From assembly GCA_013396635.1 (NCBI GenBank), contig WBMW01001305.1, positions 1,972,201 to 2,036,200 on the forward strand: a DNA stretch of 64,000 nucleotides. Reading direction: 5' to 3'. Both the position numbers and the translations under genes were made by a program. This document shows positions 24,850-37,700 of the stretch, piece by piece. The stretch comes from Penelope pileata. Taxonomy: Eukaryota > Chordata > Aves > Galliformes > Cracidae. The notes below the pieces were generated by a model that was not told where the DNA came from, did not search any database, and saw only the letters and a list, made by a program, of their open reading frames with translations. The first letter of the stretch is position 1. Every line of letters starts with the position of its first letter.

Positions 24850-27737
24850 AAAGGCTACCAGCTACGATCCTTCCAAGGCACTTCTGCACATATAAACCAA
24901 TCCCCAAAACAGGCTCAAGGAAGCCAGCAGCTTCTGTACATTAGCATATTTTAGCACAGAAACAAACTAAAATTGAGGCCTTAGTCATAGCATAGCTACA
25001 AGCATTGACAAAGAACAGCAAAAACACTATTTATTAAGAATACATTGATACAAGAAAAAGCTAACTGTAACAAGTGCTGTCCTGTACTTCCAGAAGCAGC
25101 AGTACTCAAGAGACCGGCTTGCTTTGTGACTTGATAAAATATTTTAAGAATCCCTGAAGAACTACAAGGCAGAGCACGCTGACCATCTGACACTTCAGCT
25201 TTCATCTTTCTTGCCAGCACAAAATGAGGGTTGCTGTTTTCCATACACACACACACAAAAAAAAAAAAACCTGTAAAAACTTCATACATTAAGACTTCTA
25301 CTCTATTCAAGCTTGGCTGACGCCATTCATGAAGCTCAGAAGCTTTGGTGGGAATAAAGGAAGACAAATGAGGAGCAAACTAAGCAGAGATCATATTTGC
25401 TTTGTTTTCTTAGGAAACTTGGCTAAGTAAAAACTTCTGTCATAAGAAAGACAAGGAAAAAAGAACTTTTGCATATATCTAGGACTATGCGCTAAGTCTG
25501 TAACACAGTCAGTATCATACCCAAGTCTAGTCAACAAGCGTCATTCTAAACCTGAGATTTTCATGTAGTGTTCAGCTCACCCACATCTTCCTTACATTTG
25601 CTTTCTAACATTAGCCAGATTTACTTCCCTTAATGCCTGGCTTTTATTGCCTCATCTCCACATGTATTTACCCAGCTGCTATGTATTTGCTAGGTGAGCA
25701 TGTGTATCACTTATGTTTCAGAAGGGCTTTTAACCCTTGCCTCTGGGCAGTCAGGATTTCCTGTTCAGCAGCAGTAACAGAGTGAAACAGGAAATACTGA
25801 TGGCTGCTACCACTGGGTAGAAGGAAAAAAGGTCAACTGCTGTATTTGTACCTTCTCATTACTCCCATATCCTCAGACTTGTGGCTATTCAGGATTGCTG
25901 TTCAACCATTTATCAGTGCCACAATCAATAATTAATCTATGAGTAATTAAATTAGTCAAATTGTCCTCCCTGTGCATAGATCTATCCAAACCAACACTTT
26001 ATGCTTTCAGTATTTGCTGAACTTCACTTGAGCACATAACATCAATGCCATTCATTGTCTTTAAACTGCTTTGAACATTTACTTTGCTGAACTAGCACTG
26101 ATTGGTGTGAGTGCCAGATGTCCATATGCTCAGTGCTCATGTTATCCATGGGAACAGAGCCAAGCCCTTCCAGTAGCCCGAAATAGGAATACTTTTTATC
26201 AAGGCTCTGTTATGAGACTGCCCATTTTATATTTTACTTTCTACTAGAAAGCCATGTGATATTGAACCAAACTGTGAAGTTCTGAAAGTCATTTGATGTT
26301 CTTCATCATTAGAAAAATAAGTTTAATTTTAAAAACATTTCATAATTTGACTTGAAGCTCTAGAAGCAGCAGCATCTTTTACCTCACATAACAAGGTAAA
26401 ACACAGTGTTTTGTCCATCTTTTTGCATACATACAATGTCATTGCTTGACCATCTCCTCTTCCATTTTATCCTTTAGAAGGCTACTATGACATATTTTAC
26501 AGCACTGCAATAAATACATTCATTTAAAAGCTGTTTTGCCCACATACTTTCACCATGAAAAGTAGAAATAAACTGAATGTTCTCCAAACAGGAATATCAT
26601 ATTGGAGTTTCTGAACTGTCAATTGAAACAAATTTAGCTTTATTCTGAATCAAAATGAAACATACATAAAGTTTCCCATAAAAAAGTTCCATGATTTGTT
26701 TTCCCAAAGCCCCCAAACCCCAAATTCCTAAACGAAACATTTCACAGCATTTAAGTAGATGTATGTATTATTGCAACTTACACTGGTGAATACTGCAGGA
26801 TTTAAAATATTGTACCCCAAATATTTTTGAAACCAAGTTTCTAATTTCAAACTGACAGCACTGGTAATTTTCAGAAACAGTATAACAAACATCTTTGACA
26901 GTTATCTTCAACTCCCTCTACACTTAAGCACCATGTCAGACCTTAAAGCTGAACACAAATAGAGCAATCATCTGCCAATTCTGCTCTTCATGAAACACCT
27001 AACAGAAACTGATGCCTTTCTCTAAAGGTAACATGGAACTGAGAATTAGCAGTGGGACTATGAAACCATGAACAGCAAGCCTTTAATATCTACACAGCTA
27101 GCAATACAGGTCCAGCAATTTAAAATAATGATAAAACATTAAAAAAAAAAAGAACACTGATGGGATCCGACTGTCATTCTGAGACAAGTATATTATTGTG
27201 TAAGATCTCCTTCATATTAAGTCTATCTAGATCTAAATAAGAATTACTGCATTTTTATCCTAAAGTAGGGAAACATGCAAAGAAAACGCTTGCATAACAG
27301 GTAGGTTTTTTCCTTCCTATGAGGAAGGACACAGGAAATTCTGGATAATACTGAGAAAATGTATAGTTCTACAAATGAACTATGTTATTAAAACTCCTGT
27401 CCCCTGCATACAATGACTCTTGCAGGTTTTTAATGATATGCATTGAAGAAATGACATTAATACAAGACTACTCAATAGATCTTTCAAGCAAGATGTAATT
27501 CCAGCCATTCTAGCTTAAAGGGCGTAAAAGCTTTAGAGCAATGATACAGATAGCTGAGAAACATATTGTCTGCTCACGTGTGCATTTGTGAACACAGCTC
27601 TTTCCATCTTACCAAGTAGTTTTTAAATCAGATTTTCACACAATAGTAGGAAACTAAGTATGTATTGCAACAGCTTAAACACAAAAGGTAACATAATACA
27701 AGGTCTGCTCCTGCATTATGTTGTCAGAGCAGTGGAA
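24850..27737. other. AT-rich intergenic block without a gene
   Basis: From about 24.85 kb the sequence shifts from mixed to AT-rich composition. Contains an AC/A-rich simple repeat near 25246-25270. No coding region or known repeat family recognised. Confidence 0.7.
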
Positions 27738-28125
27738 NNNNNNNNNNNNNNNNNNNNNNNNNNNNNNNNNNNNNNNNNNNNNNNNNNNNNNNNNNNNNNN
27801 NNNNNNNNNNNNNNNNNNNNNNNNNNNNNNNNNNNNNNNNNNNNNNNNNNNNNNNNNNNNNNNNNNNNNNNNNNNNNNNNNNNNNNNNNNNNNNNNNNNN
27901 NNNNNNNNNNNNNNNNNNNNNNNNNNNNNNNNNNNNNNNNNNNNNNNNNNNNNNNNNNNNNNNNNNNNNNNNNNNNNNNNNNNNNNNNNNNNNNNNNNNN
28001 NNNNNNNNNNNNNNNNNNNNNNNNNNNNNNNNNNNNNNNNNNNNNNNNNNNNNNNNNNNNNNNNNNNNNNNNNNNNNNNNNNNNNNNNNNNNNNNNNNNN
28101 NNNNNNNNNNNNNNNNNNNNNNNNN
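27738..28125. other. Assembly gap (388 N)
   Basis: Run of N between AT-rich flanks, bordered on the right by an A-run beginning about 28134. Any open frame reported across it is meaningless. Confidence 1.
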
Positions 28126-30785
28126 GAAACAGTTAAAAAAAAAAAAAAAACAGGTAGAGAAATTTCTGAACCAAGTAGGCTAAGGTGTTCAAGTGTTATT
28201 TTACCCTTCTTCACCAAAATCCACTCACATGCCTATTTTGCATTACATGAGACACAACAACATAGTTTCTATTAGCACACATTTACAAATTCAACCTCAT
28301 TTCTCTTTACAAGTGCCCAAACCTTCCCGTGAGTATTCCTCAGGTAAGTTTACCACCAAATTAAAATGAACCAAGTATGACAAATTAGGGGAATATATTT
28401 GCTTAGCTTCAGCACAAGAACACATTTTTGGTTTAGGCCCATTTTCCTTTTATTAATAATATAAGGTTCTATCATCTCTTAACATTACAACTGAAAGTTT
28501 TACAGTTAATCTCGCACTAAAATGACAAACACTGTTTGGCTTTATTTGCAGATAGTTGTAATTCAACTTTGATAAACATACATCTCCAAGATTTCAGAAA
28601 CAACTTGCACTTTCTGGATGTCAGTACTAATGTATCCCTCTGAAGTTGGTTTCAGTTAATTAATGTTGCTACGGAAGAACTACTTGGCCAGACTTCTTTT
28701 CACAGCTGTAAGGCAAAGATGACATCTCCAATGCAACCACTATACTGTAAGTAAAGTCAAGAAGAGACGCATTTCTTCTTTGACTAAGATGTAAACCCTC
28801 TGGCAATTTCTAACAGATTTTCTTTTATGACATTCCCCTCAAAACTTTTAGAAAGCTCTCTCCAATGTAAATACATTTAGTAGTCAAGCCATACTCACTC
28901 TACACTATTTTTCTTTCCAGGAGAACAGAAGCTGTGTGATAGAAAGTCACGACAACCTTAATTAAAACTGCTTGTAACTTACACATAGCCAAAATAGTCA
29001 ACCAAATGAAAAAGTAATGTGGTATGTCAAGATACACTTCTGATCTGCATGGATCAAGCTTCATCTCTGAACAGGCTGCAGCTATGGGAAACTCTTTATA
29101 AAGTAGAGAATACAGAAGGAAAGGAATGGTGGAAGACTTAGTACTGGAAGAGGGAAGATTTATTTTAAATGGGCTCTTGAACTTGCATTACACTTCCCCG
29201 CTTTAATTAGGGATTTAAATGTGAAAGAATTAAAGACCATCAGTAATACGTGCATTTCAACTGTGATTTCACTGAGATCAGGTCAGTTTCTAAGATAGAA
29301 AAAATATTTAGGAAGACAGCTATAAGGTGGCCATTAAAAAACATCCGTTACAGTTGTAGTTAATCTTCTCCTCAGAGCTATGCAGTGACATAACTTTGGG
29401 ACCCTTATAACCTGTTATTTCACCTTCCCATAGGACAACTGATGTGCAGTAAAAATCTTTACTGCATTTTAAATCACTTCAGCAGCCAGTGGCTATTTAA
29501 AGGTTAGAAACAGAAAGCATAAAGAGCTTTTGCTCATGTAACTTCAACAAAACAAGGGATGGGAAAGCCATAGTCAGAAAGTTAAGAGTTAGGGCTGTGT
29601 AAAAGTCAAGTCAAAATCTTAAAGACAGGGAGTATTGAACAATGACAACTTGTTCTAGTTACATTTGTACTGTCATTCTGCAAAAACACTTCACATACTT
29701 TCCTTCAAAATTGATTATTCATAATTAGACAAATAATTTAATTGAGGCACATAAGAAAACACCCTTCATATTTACCAGCTCCTAGAAAGGTTTCTATCTG
29801 AGTGATGCTAGTCATTGGCAAGATTCCAGCTGTGGCCAAGTAACCACCATTGTGCAGCATGCGAGATGAGGAATTCCCCCTGCATAAACACGTACAGATT
29901 CACTTTGCTGAGACACTGTTGAGTACATATCAGGTAAGGAACACTTAACCACAGTGTGAAAATTCAGTTTCCTAAAACAGACTCTACCTATTTTGGTTGC
30001 TGCTGAAATATGAACTCTGTGAGCCAAGAACAAAAATACAAGAGACTAGATTGTGCTGAAATGTTGTGAAACACAGACCATTAGAAATCAATCTAGCTGC
30101 ATTACAGATATCACATTAACCACATATTTTATGACCTGCAGATCATAAAACGTTTTCCTTTAGAACCTTGAGAGCATGCATTTTAAAGTGATGTTCTGAA
30201 TATTCAAGGAGCTTTGATTATTTTAACTACAGAATTGAAATTTATCTTCAAACAAGTTCAAAGTTTTCTCTGATATGCAGTATTTTGAGGTTGTTATACT
30301 CTTTTTGGTGTATTACCAAAATTGAGAGCTAATTAGACAGTATTCTAAAACAGTTTACAAACAAAAAAAATGCAATTTTACCTTTTTCTCCTCATTAAGG
30401 GCAGTACTAACACAAAAGGTGTCCAAACTGACACTACAGAGCTGTGAAGCAGTTGGCTAGAGAAACAATGTGTTCTCAAAGAATACTATTTTTTTTAATC
30501 CTATGCAATCATACACATTAATTATCAAAAAGGTTGATAATTTGCTTTAAGAAAAGAACCCACCTTAAAAATGGATCATGAGTATTGACAAATACTTTGT
30601 TTTACTGATTTCAACATAAAAATGCTTACTCGCATACTGTACTGATCAAGAAAATATTTCATTTTCTTAAAGTTAAATGGACAATTAAAATTGTGGCTAC
30701 TAGTGAAGTAGATAAATGATTCATAAAGGCCATAGGAAACTGTACAAAACTAAAAAGGGAAACCTCACTTTTAGAATGATAGTAT
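28126..30785. other. AT-rich sequence downstream of AGPS
   Basis: No gene supported. AT-rich and lacking transposon signatures, it could be extended AGPS 3' UTR (minus-strand AATAAA sites near 29160 and 28450) or plain intergenic DNA. Confidence 0.6.
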
Positions 30786-30800
30786 GTTGTCCACTTCAGT

Positions 30801-30806
30801 TTTATT
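30801..30806 (-). promoter_or_regulatory. Candidate AGPS polyadenylation signal AATAAA
   Basis: First canonical AATAAA downstream of the AGPS stop on the minus strand, about 850 bases into the 3' UTR. No strong GU-rich element follows, so usage is uncertain. Confidence 0.4.
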
Positions 30807-30864
30807 AAACCATTGAGACTGTTTCAAAAGACAGTGCTGGGCAGTTTCACTTGAATAGCCAAAA

Positions 30865-30884
30865 TTTTTTTTTTTTTTTTTTTT
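30865..30884. repeat. Poly-T homopolymer (A20 on the AGPS strand)
   Basis: Twenty T on the plus strand inside the proposed AGPS 3' UTR. Confidence 0.97.
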
Positions 30885-31657
30885 ACTGAAAAAGATATTT
30901 TGCATTTCTGCAAAACAAACAAAAACAGGAGCAAAACCATACACACTAGGACTGCAGTACAGATGAAGGCAAAGTTTGTTACAAACCTGTTTTTAACATA
31001 CAGTGAGAAATGTCCATTGTACAAAACTTACAGTGACGATTAAGATAATCCCAGCAATACAAATACAACTCAGAACAGCTCAATTGTTTACAATTTTCCA
31101 ATAGCATTAAGGTGGTAGACTACTGAGTTTTTAGAAGTAGTTTGACTTGCATTGTCTTTTTTGATCAAACCCTACATTTGTGCTTTAAGTATTCGCTGGT
31201 TACAAGTCTGTTACATACCTAATCCTTCAGCACAGAGAAGTACTCCTTGGTGTAATCTCATCTGTCTCCTAGCTGCCTTCCTTTAGCAAGAGGCTGGGTT
31301 GAGCAGCTGCTTCTGTAGAAAACACTGTTGTCAGTCTTTGTTCTCCTTGCAGGGGATGCTTTAGTAAGAAACAGCTGGCTGTATCCAGCATTGAAAATAT
31401 TGTCAGCTGTGTTGCCTAGCTGAACTTGGAAAATCAAATTAGCATTTCCTGGTTGGTAATGTACTTTGTGCCCAGTGGGTCGTTTAAGAGTATTATAAGT
31501 AAAAATCCATAAACGTGAACAGCAATGTTTNTGTAAGATAGTAGTTTTAAAGTTTAGGCTATGTTATATTTGATTACTGGGATATCAGTACAATGAAAGT
31601 GGAGGAATTTCAACAGTAATTTTGAAGAAGTTTTAGTACATCATGTTGCACAGGGCT

Positions 31658-31779
31658 TTATAAAAGATTTTTGTTTCCAAAGATGTTATTGGGGTCCACA
31701 TATTCTTTAACAGATCTCAGCATTCCCAGGCCAACATCAGAGATACTCTCCTTCATCCAGCGCTTCCGCAATTTGCCTA
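31658..31779 (-). CDS. AGPS: AGPS exon 20, terminal coding exon
   Basis: 122 bp of coding sequence: two bases completing Val619, 39 codons (GKLRKRWMKESISDVGLGML to NIFGNKNLL) and a TAA at 31660-31658. The C-terminus ends NLL, with no PTS1 tripeptide, as expected for a PTS2 enzyme. Acceptor CAG after a T-rich tract. Separated from exon 19 by the longest intron seen here, 7.8 kb. Confidence 0.98.
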
Positions 31780-34700
31780 CTGGAAAAACAAAAACAAAGT
31801 TTCAATACATGGCAGGATTCTAGGAGCCAATCAATCTTGTGACCATGAATGAATAAACACTGTGTGATAAATGCTTTTATTCAAAAATGAGAAGTGTTTT
31901 GCTTTATTTGATTTATTGAGCCCACCAGACTATCAAGCTCATTAAGCTCGGCATACTCCCAGAGGAAGACTGTGTTCCACACTGTCTACTTTCTTTAGAA
32001 ACTATGAAATTTAGACACAGCTTAGGCTGAAATCACATTTTCTATTAAAATAGCTATTTGGTAGTAAGCTTTCAAAAGATGGATTTGGTAGCTTTTTAAG
32101 TAGGAAACAAAAGAAATGACTAAAAAGCAGAACCTCCACACCTCTTGACTGCTTCAAGGCAAGAATGTGCTCAAGAATCAGAAACAAGTTTAAAACAGTG
32201 TTGGTTTAAATAACCAAAAATTTTCTGAAAAGAATGCTTAAAGACTAACTTTCAGTCATCAGAATATCTTATTTTGTTCAAAAACTTCTGCACAGGCTGG
32301 CACTTGCAGAGGCAATTGCACAAAAGCTTACTTTCCAAGTTGAAATGGATATTCACAATATTTACCAAATACAAAGCAAAGCTGAAACACTAGCCATTCA
32401 AGAACTCATTTCACTAAATTCTCACAATAGTCCTGTTAAATGGTCAAGTGTTCATATACTAATTAACCAAGTCACCAACTCTGATTTAACAGATCATGCA
32501 AAATAAAAGCCATTCTTTCATTAAACACAGCATAACATTTACCTTGTCAGCCTAAACCACAACCCATTTGTCAGTATGATGTGATATAGTAAAGGTTCGA
32601 GAGGCAGATGCTTTAGAGTATCTGAACCTAAATTCAAGCCATCTTTTGTGCCCTGTTCTCAGGGTAACCATCAAACTGTCATCAGAATAATAAATTACAG
32701 AGACACCTCTGGAGAACAGAGTATATTTGTTTATACCTTAAGGAATGAGCTAGTTACAATGCCAACTGAAAAAGCAAATAATGTGAGAAAGAATGAATTC
32801 TGCAGAAATAGGAAGGAACTATTACCAGTACACTATGTCGAGAGCAACGATCATAATTGAAGGACAAAAGCATTTTTCATGCAATGGGAACTGTGCTTGT
32901 ACTTTGCAGCCCAGCTCAAAAACAAAAATCCATCTGTAAACGTACAACTGCTACAGTTTGGCTGAGCAAGCTGACACACACACGCACACAAAAGCCACAT
33001 GGATGTGGTTTGTCCATCACCTCAAGTCACTCTCACTGGCTCATACACAAGCAGCTGAAGAACAGTCATTACCATTCTCAACTGTTATCTGTAATATAGT
33101 TTCACTGAATGTGTCCTGTGGTTATGGATGTAATTGTCCTGAAAAGACTGCAAACAACTGCTCCAACAAGATGGAGCACATTAGAATCACAGCAGGATGC
33201 CCAACAGCTAGCATGCCTGCCTCTTTTACACCTCCAGTAATAATGCAATTCCACAAGGAACTGAACTACTGTCTGAACAGCACCAAACAGTCATTGCATA
33301 TTTAATGAAGTCGCTCACCAAGTGCTGGAAAACAGAAGGTGCTTGGAGTGCATCATTAGTTCTGTCAAAGTGATAATTTACACATCTATCTTGTCAAATT
33401 TTCTATGGTTTATACTTTTGCAATAATAAATCTAACATACATTTGATTAGTGAACTGGAAAGAAAAAAAGCTGTACTACAGTTACCAGTGGCCCTTCACA
33501 AACATGTTCAGTGAAAAGATTTTAACCCCTTGATAACAGTACATTGAGCCCCTGCTCCTAGTGTTCATGTCAATAAGATATACACGGATTTTTCAGTTCT
33601 TCAGAGTTAAATTAAGTTGAAGCACCGTTGTTCTTCAAACTCTAAGCAGGTCCATTCGATTGTATAGCAAGCAGACTAATACTTTGTGCGGGTGAGAGCA
33701 CTACACAGAAAAGCAATATAGATAGCTTGTTTCACTTCAAGTTAGTTCTGCCCTCTGAGTATTCCCTTCTGCCTTCATAGGGCAACCCAACCAACTTCAA
33801 GGATGAGAAGGGAAAAGGAAGAAGAAAATACAGTAACATTAACAGATGTTACCATGAATGTAAAATAATTACATGCAACAAAGTTACTTAACTCCAGCCA
33901 AATCTAGCCAGAGAAAAAGTTCAGGCTCAAGGAAGCCCCAACTTCCCCAGCAATAAAAGGTCTCAGTTGAGTATGACCTTACCATGGACCAGTGAAAATA
34001 ACCTTTCAGTTTCTCGCCTACAGAAAGTAGGCCACTCACTTTAAAGCCAGGAGGATGCCATTTATCTAGAACTGACAGGAAATCTAATTCACCTGATTTT
34101 ATATGCTACATCACAACAGTATTAACAAAGATTATCAGATCAGCACAACATTGCCAGCCACTGCAAATTGATCATACAAGTCCTACACACACCATTATTC
34201 ACTCAGTCTTTGTGGAATCAACTGGTAAGAATGAAAGGATATGTTTGTTATCTTTTTCTTCTGACTAAACCTGAACTTGCATCTTAATTACCCAAAATGA
34301 ATGATGACAGAGTTAATTTTCAAGTTAATTTTCAAGTGGCAAGTGCTCTATTTCTGAGATGTGCTAGGGCCATGAACCGCTCACTGCTACAAAGCTAGAA
34401 AGGTTGTCAAGCAGGACTAGCCAACTCCAATGTGCAGTCCAGCTTACCACACAGAGTACACACATCCCAGCATGGCAAAGAGCCTGCTTCAATCAAATCA
34501 AGCACGAGACCAGAAATCTAACAAGGTTGTACAGTAGCAACTCAGAAAAGACAGTTCAAATCCTAATTTTAGTTATTTTTAGATTTTATCACCATTTTAG
34601 TCCATGTATGAAGGAAATATGTAAGCTGGAAAAGTAACTTTTTTCCAGTTCTGATGCATGCTGGTCCAACCCATTGCAGGTTTTATTAGAGAAGTTGTAC

Positions 34701-37700
34701 ATGGTTTTAGCTCCATCAGGGAATAAAATTCACTTTTATACAGTTCCTAATGTGCATGACTTTTCAAGGAGAAGTGCATTAGATGGACAGCACGTACCTG
34801 CTGGCCGCAAAGGAAGCTAAAATGGGAGCAGAGCTCTCCGGGCTCATGAAGACTACACTTGCTCATCTTTAAGGATGCAGATGGATGGCTGCAAAAAATC
34901 TAGCTATGAATGTAGCTAGCAAACAGCAGGCAGAAATTGGTTTTCTCACTTAGGAAATCAAGTACTTGAGCACATATTGTAAGGAAAGTTAGTGCAGCTG
35001 AAGGATCCCAGGAATAACTTCCCCCAGAGCAGAACAGATTTATAGCAGTGCATCGTCCCAGGGGAAATAGGCTCCAGTGGCACTGCACATGGCCCTAGAC
35101 TTCCTTCAGTCATTTCAACTTAAAGAGGAGAACAATAGGTCTGCAGAGGAGAAACAGTAACACAGGTCATAAGCACAGGACTCTTCCTGCTGTTGAATGT
35201 TCTTCTTGTAGCTGGTTGTCTCTATGGGAAGCAACTTTCCTCTCCTAGAAATTGCTTAACAGGTTATTACTCTTCCAGAGAGTGCTCTGAAATGCGCTGA
35301 GAAAGGTCAGTGCACTAATCTAATCCTTCAGTAGAACTGGAGTACACTTGACCAGTGTACATGGAGTCTACTATGTAATTAACACTTCCCATACCTGTCG
35401 AACATCCAGCGCATTTTTACTTGATGCCTGAACAAGTTCAAGTTCTGTGCTGCAGACTCAAAGTCTTATGCATTTATTTGGTGAAAAAAGACACAGAGGA
35501 TGACAATTATATTTAAACTGGCAAAAGACTAAGAAAGAAAATATGACTAAGCAATTATTCCACATAATAGGGTTACTTCATGTCTAACAACTATCAGAGT
35601 TTAAACTTCACGTTCTAATTACAAGTTCTTAACTTATAAAATGAAAGTATGGTCAGTCTCCAGCCCCTAAAGATAAGAGGATACTTTTCCTGTACAAAGA
35701 AGAAAAATCCATGTCCAATTTCACCTCTACCGCTCCCCAAAGGTAACATTCTAATTCCAGATTTTGTGTGGATTACTGTGACTTATATCTTAAACCATGG
35801 CCTCCGAATGAAACCAATGAATTGCCGTATCAAACATGCAACTGAATGCACATCAGTTTTGCACACCCCTTTTTCTACATAAATTACCTAAATAAATGCA
35901 CTAGTTTTTCTACATAAATCACCAAGAAATTAATACTATAACCTATGTTTGTAGAGCCTGGGTCTCATTAACCTCTGTTCTAGTCAATTTGTCTAGGAAG
36001 TGGAAGAAAATTAGTTCTATGGTGTTAAGTGTCTAAATGGACATATTTTGCCCAAACCCATAAGCTGAAAATTGTTTCCTCAAGTAACCAGTTGTGGGTT
36101 AGAACATTGTCTGCAATGGAAATAATCTATTTTTAGTTTACAAGGGTGCTTAGCTTGGTAATACAAAAAGGATCAAGGTCAAATGCACTCCCTCCTAGTG
36201 CTGCACTCTAAAGCAAAAATAATATTTATAAATCAGTCTTACCTAGTGATATTTCCTCAGCAAATGTTATTTTATGTACACAAAAAAGTACACATTTTAT
36301 CAAACAGGAATTCAATAATGCTAGAAGCAACATGGTATGGGCGGTTTTAAGGGCTTGCCATTAGAAAAATTGTTCATCTAAACTTAAACTTGTCATTTCT
36401 AATGAGGTGTTGTAAATGCTGGGTTTCCAGAAGTTAACTGCCTCTAGCAACCCCTACCTACAGGGCCTCAAACTCTAAGAACACTCACTGGCCAGAAAAG
36501 CAGAAGGATTAAAGCTGCGTTCAAGGATGTGCACTACCCCTTTTTAAAGGGAGGGCATAGTAAAGGCAAGGTGAAAACCATGGTCAAGACTGTAGAAACT
36601 CATGTAGGAAAAGAGCATAAAGAAAGGTACAGCTAGGATATCTAATTCCTGAATATCTTTCAAAAAACTGTTAGTAAGTCACAAATTATGCCATAACATT
36701 GATTAAGAGAGACAAAGAGCATAACAATCCACTTCAAAGTTAGAGATTAAAAACTCCTTTAAAATACAAATAAATAAATAAATAAATAAAGCCACCAAAA
36801 CTTTTCAGCAGTTTGGTCCCAAGAAATTTAGTAAGAAACAGACCTATTACATTTAGGCAAGACTGCTATAAAAAATCTGATAACCCGTTCTACATGGGAT
36901 TGATTCCTGATACACAGGAATGCAGCTGAATTCCCTCTGCATAAGAAATGCTACCGGGTCAGCTAAGCATTTGGGGTGTATTTTTATAGCAACACACATA
37001 CCTTAGATTCTTCCTAAATACAAATTGTGTTCATTATGGAATCCAGAAACATGAAGTAGGAAAACTAATTCTGACATTTACCAATCAGATTCAAATATTT
37101 GAAAGTGAAGAGTAAGAAAGTTCAAAAAGAAAAAGACAGTTTGATTAGGTGAAATAAATAATTTTTAAATTTCAGCATCATAAAAATAATATCCAGATAT
37201 GTAAAAAAAAAGCCTGGATGGTCCACCTCAAAATACAAGTCATTGCTATATTGAAAGGACAAGCTCATTACACTGATGTATATGTCTGGCTTTCCTACAG
37301 CTTCTTGTATCTATGAAATGCTTGCTGCAAGAGGCTGCTATTGATACACTTCTGCAATTTCTGTACTGGAATGTTCTTCTACTTACTTATTGCAAGGTGT
37401 GAGCTGTAATCCATTAACAAAAAAGAGCTATGCTTCTTTTAAGGTTTAAATCTCAAAAATTGTCATGGGGTCAGGAAATATTCTCACAGCATTGCTAGCT
37501 GAGTCCTGCTGAGAAGTTAAAATATTTTCATCTGCTTGAGGAGAAAAGAGAATAGATACTGGGATTAAAAATAATGTGAATTTAAGTCTTTCTGAAGTTA
37601 CTCTTTATTCTGTAGGGAGTATAATGATTTTAGTTCTCCTTGCACATGATAGCCATGGGCAGACCTGCAGTTAGTACTTTTCCAGATGTAAAGTAATTTA

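Larger units (their letters stand above)
30786..31657 (-). other. AGPS: AGPS 3' UTR (proposed minimal extent)
   Basis: AT-rich sequence directly after the AGPS stop. The left end is set by the first AATAAA on the minus strand (30806-30801). It includes one N at 31531 and a 20-T run on the plus strand (30865-30884), which reads as oligo-A in the transcript and could prime reverse transcription internally. Mammalian AGPS transcripts have longer 3' UTRs as I recall, so the true end could lie further left, where more AATAAA sites occur (for example around 29160 and 28450). Confidence 0.5.

Noticed and set aside
27660..28275. Apparent long frames of 158-185 codons on both strands
   Set aside because: They are made almost entirely of the 388-N gap.
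30824..31024. Hydrophobic 66-codon minus-strand frame ending in poly-Lys
   Set aside because: Lies in the AGPS 3' UTR; the poly-Lys is just the A20 run.
34640..34690. Possible old CR1 fragment (GGGTTGGACCAG on the minus strand)
   Set aside because: Only about a dozen bases resemble the CR1 tail; too short to support.
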